Shown: positions 60,075-64,000 of the stretch, piece after piece
Position numbering within the stretch: the stretch's first letter is position 1
Layout of the letters: the number at the start of each line of letters is the position of its first letter
Assembly: GCA_927797885.1 (NCBI GenBank)
Contig: OV696605.1
Location: 2,455,157-2,519,156, forward strand
Direction of reading: 5' to 3'
Length of the DNA: 64,000 nucleotides
From: Gloeomargaritales cyanobacterium VI4D9
GTDB lineage: Bacteria > Cyanobacteriota > Cyanobacteriia > Gloeomargaritales > Gloeomargaritaceae
Translations under genes and position numbers: made by a program
The notes under the pieces: model-generated
What the model saw: the letters and a program-made list of their open reading frames with translations, nothing else
Database searches by the model: none
Told to the model about the DNA's origin: nothing

Positions 60075-61442
60075 TTATTTGCCGATGCAAAACTTACTAA
60101 AAATGCGGTCGAGGACGGGTTCCGTAATATCCTCGCCAGTGATGCTACCCAAGGCTTGAATGGCGGTGCGTAGATCAATCGTCCAAAAATCAATGGGTAG
60201 TCCCTGGGCAATGGTCATTTGCATATTTTCTAATGCTTTTTGAGTGGTTAATAAAGCGGTCTGTTGCCGCTGGTTAATGGTATAGGTCAGATTTGTTTGT
60301 TGTACCGTCCCTCCTTGCACTAGCGCTAATAATGCGGTTTCTAACTGGTCAATCCCCGTTTGATGCACCGCTGATGTGTAAATTATGGGTTTTATTGCTA
60401 ATGGCATCCTGGGCACTTCGGTCACCAAATCTATTTTATTCACGACGATAATTACCCGCTGGTTATCTAATTCCTGATAGAGGGTGGCATCCTCAGCAGT
60501 CCAGCCGGTCAACGCATCAATAACCAATAGAATTACATCGGCTTTTTGGATGACTTTTCGGGAGCGTTCAATGCCAATTTGTTCTACCGGGTCATCGGTC
60601 GCCCGAATCCCAGCCGTATCCAAAATTTCCACCGGTATGCCCTGCACGACCAAATAGGCATCCACCACATCTCTGGTTGTACCTGGTAAATCCGTGACAA
60701 TGGCTCGGTCGGTTTGGCTCCAAGCATTTAACAAACTCGATTTACCCACGTTGGGACGACCAACAATTGCTACCTTAATTCCCCGGCGCAATAGTTCACC
60801 CCGTTCGGCGGTTGCTAATAGTTGATTCACCTGTGCCAAAACGTCAGAAATTTGTTTTTGTACCCACTCAATATCTAACTTGGGTAAATCCTCATCAAAA
60901 TCAATCCGAGCTTCTAATTCCGCCAATAAATCCAAACATTGACTGCGTAAACTACGAATCTGTTGACCCAATTTTCCCTGCAAAACTGCTAGAGCGTTTT
61001 CCGCCGAAGCCGCTGATTTTGCCCCCACCAAATCGGCAATTGCTTCCGCCTGGGTCAAATCCAATCGCCCATTTAACACGGCACGCAGAGTAAATTCCCC
61101 TGGACGGGCTAACCGTGCCCCCTGTTCGATACATAAATGCAGAACTTTCTGTACCGTGATCATTCCCCCGTGACAGTGAAATTCCACCACATCTTCCCGG
61201 GTATAGGAACGGGGAGCCAGCATTAACAAAAGCAATGCTTCATCAACAATTTGCCCGCTTAAGTTTTTCACATAACCATATAAAATCCGATGACTTTCCC
61301 AAGTTTGTTTCCCTGGGGCATGAAAAATCGTTTGGGCAATTTTTACGCTATCCACACCGGACAAACGCACAATGGCAATACTTCCCTGCTCAGGCGCAAC
61401 CGCTGTCGCAATCGCCGCAATCGTATCCCCTAAATTTAACAT
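60075..61442 (-). CDS. mnmE: tRNA modification GTPase MnmE (TrmE)
   Basis: A 455-residue GTPase. With MnmG it makes the carboxymethylaminomethyl modification at wobble uridine 34 of some tRNAs. The tetrahydrofolate-binding N-terminal domain starts [21 protein letters not shown]. The G domain has [20 protein letters not shown] and NKIDL. The C-terminal CxGK motif is FCIGK at the very end. Length is standard. It lies 12 bases below the radical-SAM gene and above mutS, all on the minus strand. Confidence 0.97.
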   Translation of the reverse strand: MLNLGDTIAAIATAVAPEQGSIAIVRLSGVDSVKIAQTIFHAPGKQTWESHRILYGYVKNLSGQIVDEALLLLMLAPRSYTREDVVEFHCHGGMITVQKVLHLCIEQGARLARPGEFTLRAVLNGRLDLTQAEAIADLVGAKSAASAENALAVLQGKLGQQIRSLRSQCLDLLAELEARIDFDEDLPKLDIEWVQKQISDVLAQVNQLLATAERGELLRRGIKVAIVGRPNVGKSSLLNAWSQTDRAIVTDLPGTTRDVVDAYLVVQGIPVEILDTAGIRATDDPVEQIGIERSRKVIQKADVILLVIDALTGWTAEDATLYQELDNQRVIIVVNKIDLVTEVPRMPLAIKPIIYTSAVHQTGIDQLETALLALVQGGTVQQTNLTYTINQRQQTALLTTQKALENMQMTIAQGLPIDFWTIDLRTAIQALGSITGEDITEPVLDRIFSKFCIGK

Positions 61443-61454
61443 CCAAGTCTCATA

Positions 61455-64000
61455 TCAATAACTACGAAAAATTAACTTTTCTCGATGAATATGAATGAGA
61501 TTAACACCCGGGGAGCTAACCATTTGAAATAAAAATAGTACATGGTCAGGATGGAGGGATTGCCCATCATTGCTCCAGGCTCCTTCGTACAGGATTTCTG
61601 CTTGGTTACCAGCAAATTTAATAAGTTCTAAATGATATAATTTTTCTCGCAAATTAATCCGCTTGGGTTTACCGCTTTTGGTTTTCCCTTCCCACCACAA
61701 CTCTGAGGTGCTGAGAATTTGACGTACCCACCCAGACCAATCAACGGTTACTGAGGGGTCATCTAAGGCAAAGGTCAACCGATATTGGGTAGCCATCAAC
61801 AATTCAGTATTAGATGGAGAATTTACGGGAATTTCCGTGATTTCATACAGGGGAATATCCGCCGGTAATTGGGCTTTTAATTGTTCTAAAAACTCCTGGG
61901 GATGACACGTTTTATACAATTCAAAATCAATGATTTCACTAACACTAGTGGCTCCCAAGGGTAACGCACTTGCAGGCATCAACCGTGCCCCTGGATGAAA
62001 CCCCTCACTGTAGGAAATAGGTAAATTGGCTCGCCGAATCGCCCGGTCAAATAAACGTACCAAATCTAAATGACTTAATAGTGCCAATTCCCCTTGTTTG
62101 CCAAATTTTAGGCGTAATCTTTGTACCCGTTGGGTAGGGATTTTGGTCGTAACTTTTTCCTTGGGCAAGGGTGGCGGTGGCACCACCACATTGTGCCCCA
62201 AATCAGTCCCGCACACCCCACAATGGGAGCATCCGGCAAAGGAACAATCCGGTACGGTAGCAGTTGCCAATGCCCGTGCCAAGTCATCTACTAACCATTT
62301 TTTATCAATGCCCGTATCCAGATGATCCCAAGGCAAACTTTGGGTGAGTAACTGTTCATAATCTACGGATTCAAACCACTGACCCTGTTCAATGGTGCGA
62401 TATTTCCAGGTTAAATTTGATTCCTCAATCGCTTGGGACCACGCCCCATAAGCCCGTTCTAACGATTCCCACCAGGCATCCATGCCCGCCCCCAATTCCC
62501 ATGCCCGCTGAATCACTTTTCCTAGGGAGCGATCCCCCCGTCCCAAAAAATCTTCCATTGCTGAAATTCGCACATCCGTAAAATTGGCTTTGAGATGGCG
62601 AATAAACTTAAATTCCTGTTTGAGTAATTCCTGTTTGCGGATAAATTCAGCAGTGGCGACGGAATGCCATTGAAAAGGTGTATGGGGTTTGGGAGTAAAA
62701 TTAGAAATCGTTACATGAAAACCCAAGGGTTTCCGTCCTGCGCCTCGACATTCCCGCTGGAGCCATTTCAATGTCTCGGCGATGCCCACCACATCCGCAT
62801 CCGTTTCGCCGGGTAAACCAATCATGAAATACAGTTTGACCCGGTCCCAACCCTGTTCCCAAGCGGTTTTTACCCCCCGCAAAAGTTCCTCGTTGGTTAA
62901 CCCTTTATTGATAATGTCCCGCAGGCGTTGGGTGCCCGCTTCCGGTGCAAAAGTTAACCCCCCTTTGCGAGTACCACCAACAATTTCGGCAATATGTTCA
63001 TCAAAGCGATCCACCCGCTGGCTGGGTAGGGATAAACTCACCGGTTGGTCGTGTAATTTTTGCTTAATTTCTAACCCCACTGCCGGTAGGGATAAATAAT
63101 CCGAACAACTCAAGGATAACAGGGAAAATTCATTAAATCCGGTCGCGCGCATCCCCTGTTCAATGGTTTGAATGACCGTTTCCGGTTCCACATCCCGTGC
63201 CGGTCGGGTGAGCATTCCCGGCTGACAAAACCGGCATCCCCGGGTACATCCCCGCCGAATTTCTACGGTTAAGCGGTCATGCACCGTTTCCACATAGGGC
63301 ACCAACCCGATGCCATAGGCAGGAATGGGGGTCGCCACCCGGCGCAGGATTTTTGGCGGCACATCAGGGCGTAAAGGCACCACCGCCCCATCCGGTTGGG
63401 GGGCATAAAATTCGGGCACATACACCCCCGGAATTTGCGCCAAATCCAGTAATAATTCCCTGCGAGATAAAACCGTTTCTTTCCCCTCTTGAATAACCAA
63501 ACCAATTTCTGGCAGTAATTCTTCCCCATCCCCAAGGGCAAAAAAATCAAAAAAATCCGCATAGGGTTCCGGGTTGCCGGTTGCCGTCGGTCCCCCTGCA
63601 AAAATTAAGGGATAATCGCCATTGCTCCGGGCTTGACTGGTTAAGGGAATGCCCGCCAAATCGAGCATTTCCAGGATATTGGTGGCACCCAATTCATAGC
63701 TTAAACTGAAGCCAATTAGGTCGAATTCCCGTAAACTCCGGCGGGATTCCACAGCAAACAGGGGGGTCTGGGTTGCCCTCAATTTGGCGGCGAAATCCGG
63801 TGCGGGTAAATAGGCTCGGTCACACAATTGTTCCGGTTGGGCGTTGATAATATTGTAAAGAATAATATGCCCTAGATTTGATGCCCCCACTTCGTATAAT
63901 TCGGGATAGCTTAATACCCAACGCACCTGGGCTTTGTCCCAAGGTTTGTGAATGGCTCCGAGTTCTTGCCCTAAATAACGGGCGGGTTTACTAACCTCTG
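61455..64000 (-). CDS. B12-binding-type radical SAM protein with DUF2344 domain, 5' end outside window
   Basis: At least 848 residues; the frame is open through the right edge, with recognisable sequence (KPARYLGQELGAIHKPWDKA) before the internal GTG at 63926, so the start is not in view. A cobalamin-binding-like N-terminal region is followed by the radical-SAM core with CTRGCRFC (three Cys for the 4Fe-4S cluster) and PEAGTQRLRDIINKG. The C-terminal domain from about LRLKFGKQGELALLSHLDLVR is DUF2344. This fused family is widespread in bacteria and uncharacterised. A second Cys cluster (CSFAGCSHCGVCG) lies between the two. Confidence 0.9.
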   Translation of the reverse strand, partial: EVSKPARYLGQELGAIHKPWDKAQVRWVLSYPELYEVGASNLGHIILYNIINAQPEQLCDRAYLPAPDFAAKLRATQTPLFAVESRRSLREFDLIGFSLSYELGATNILEMLDLAGIPLTSQARSNGDYPLIFAGGPTATGNPEPYADFFDFFALGDGEELLPEIGLVIQEGKETVLSRRELLLDLAQIPGVYVPEFYAPQPDGAVVPLRPDVPPKILRRVATPIPAYGIGLVPYVETVHDRLTVEIRRGCTRGCRFCQPGMLTRPARDVEPETVIQTIEQGMRATGFNEFSLLSLSCSDYLSLPAVGLEIKQKLHDQPVSLSLPSQRVDRFDEHIAEIVGGTRKGGLTFAPEAGTQRLRDIINKGLTNEELLRGVKTAWEQGWDRVKLYFMIGLPGETDADVVGIAETLKWLQRECRGAGRKPLGFHVTISNFTPKPHTPFQWHSVATAEFIRKQELLKQEFKFIRHLKANFTDVRISAMEDFLGRGDRSLGKVIQRAWELGAGMDAWWESLERAYGAWSQAIEESNLTWKYRTIEQGQWFESVDYEQLLTQSLPWDHLDTGIDKKWLVDDLARALATATVPDCSFAGCSHCGVCGTDLGHNVVVPPPPLPKEKVTTKIPTQRVQRLRLKFGKQGELALLSHLDLVRLFDRAIRRANLPISYSEGFHPGARLMPASALPLGATSVSEIIDFELYKTCHPQEFLEQLKAQLPADIPLYEITEIPVNSPSNTELLMATQYRLTFALDDPSVTVDWSGWVRQILSTSELWWEGKTKSGKPKRINLREKLYHLELIKFAGNQAEILYEGAWSNDGQSLHPDHVLFLFQMVSSPGVNLIHIHREKLIFRSY

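Overview
This window comes from a cyanobacterial chromosome. It carries chlI (Mg-chelatase), ndhE, cp12, raf1 (Rubisco assembly), a thioredoxin reductase-thioredoxin fusion (NTRC), a one-helix high-light-inducible protein, opcA, the cyanobacterial type of gshA, an acyl-lipid desaturase and several cyanobacteria-specific DUF genes (DUF2499, DUF3593, DUF3611, DUF3493). I cannot name the genus from the sequence alone. Most of the window is dense, ordinary housekeeping sequence, with many 1-40 base overlaps between genes.

Layout. 1-4.8 kb: a metallophosphoesterase and ftsQ, then an IS-rich junction (dead IS630 element, IS1 end, strongly folded non-coding segment) and an isolated ndhE. 4.8-9 kb: one minus-strand run of six genes (desaturase, unknown membrane protein, DUF2499, DUF3593, UDP-glucuronate 4-epimerase, GT4 glycosyltransferase), with a GT21-like glycosyltransferase diverging from it. 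10.5-18 kb: TPR protein, DUF29, YggT, DUF3611, DUF2237, lgt, a tandem pair of coiled-coil genes plus a third relic, a TAXI binding protein and chlI. 18.7-25.3 kb: gshA-recA-raf1, an ABC permease, a WG-repeat protein and opcA. 25.5-29.4 kb: an iron block, ferritin and feoABC. 30-32.5 kb: a zinc-ribbon membrane protein and an HTH gene split by an apparently intact IS5-family element. 32.5-38.9 kb: tRNA-Thr, DUF3493, rel/spoT, comFB, a hydrolase, NTRC and tRNA-Pro. 39-40.9 kb: an IS1-family element, an IS630 relic and a KdpD-like fragment. 40.9-50.4 kb: a DapF homologue lacking both catalytic cysteines, PRC-barrel, RRM protein, CpdA-like phosphodiesterase, CP12, phosphorylase, ferritin-like protein, gatA, prfC and hli. 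50.4-54.4 kb: a glycosyltransferase relic, an A+T-richer VOC/GyrI-like pair, a TldD/PmbA protein and a degenerate DinG-like helicase. 54.4-56.2 kb: repeats, tRNA-Thr and transposase scraps. 56.2-64 kb: SpoIID/LytB, mutS, mnmE and a radical-SAM gene running off the right edge.

The most distinctive feature is the short repeats that fill nearly every larger intergenic gap. They fall into three inverted-repeat (MITE-like) families. MITE-A has GGGCACCTCTA ends, the same ends as the IS5-family element at 31176-32418, and shows 4-base target duplications. MITE-B has TATAGCAATCC ends. MITE-C is about 117 bases long with TACAGTCT ends and a terminator-like hairpin. A and B share the same GC-rich core, several elements have one A end and one B end, and elements are nested inside each other. 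These insertions have changed genes: they split an HTH gene, cut off a glycosyltransferase, supply the last codons of a VOC gene, and lie between mnmE and mutS.
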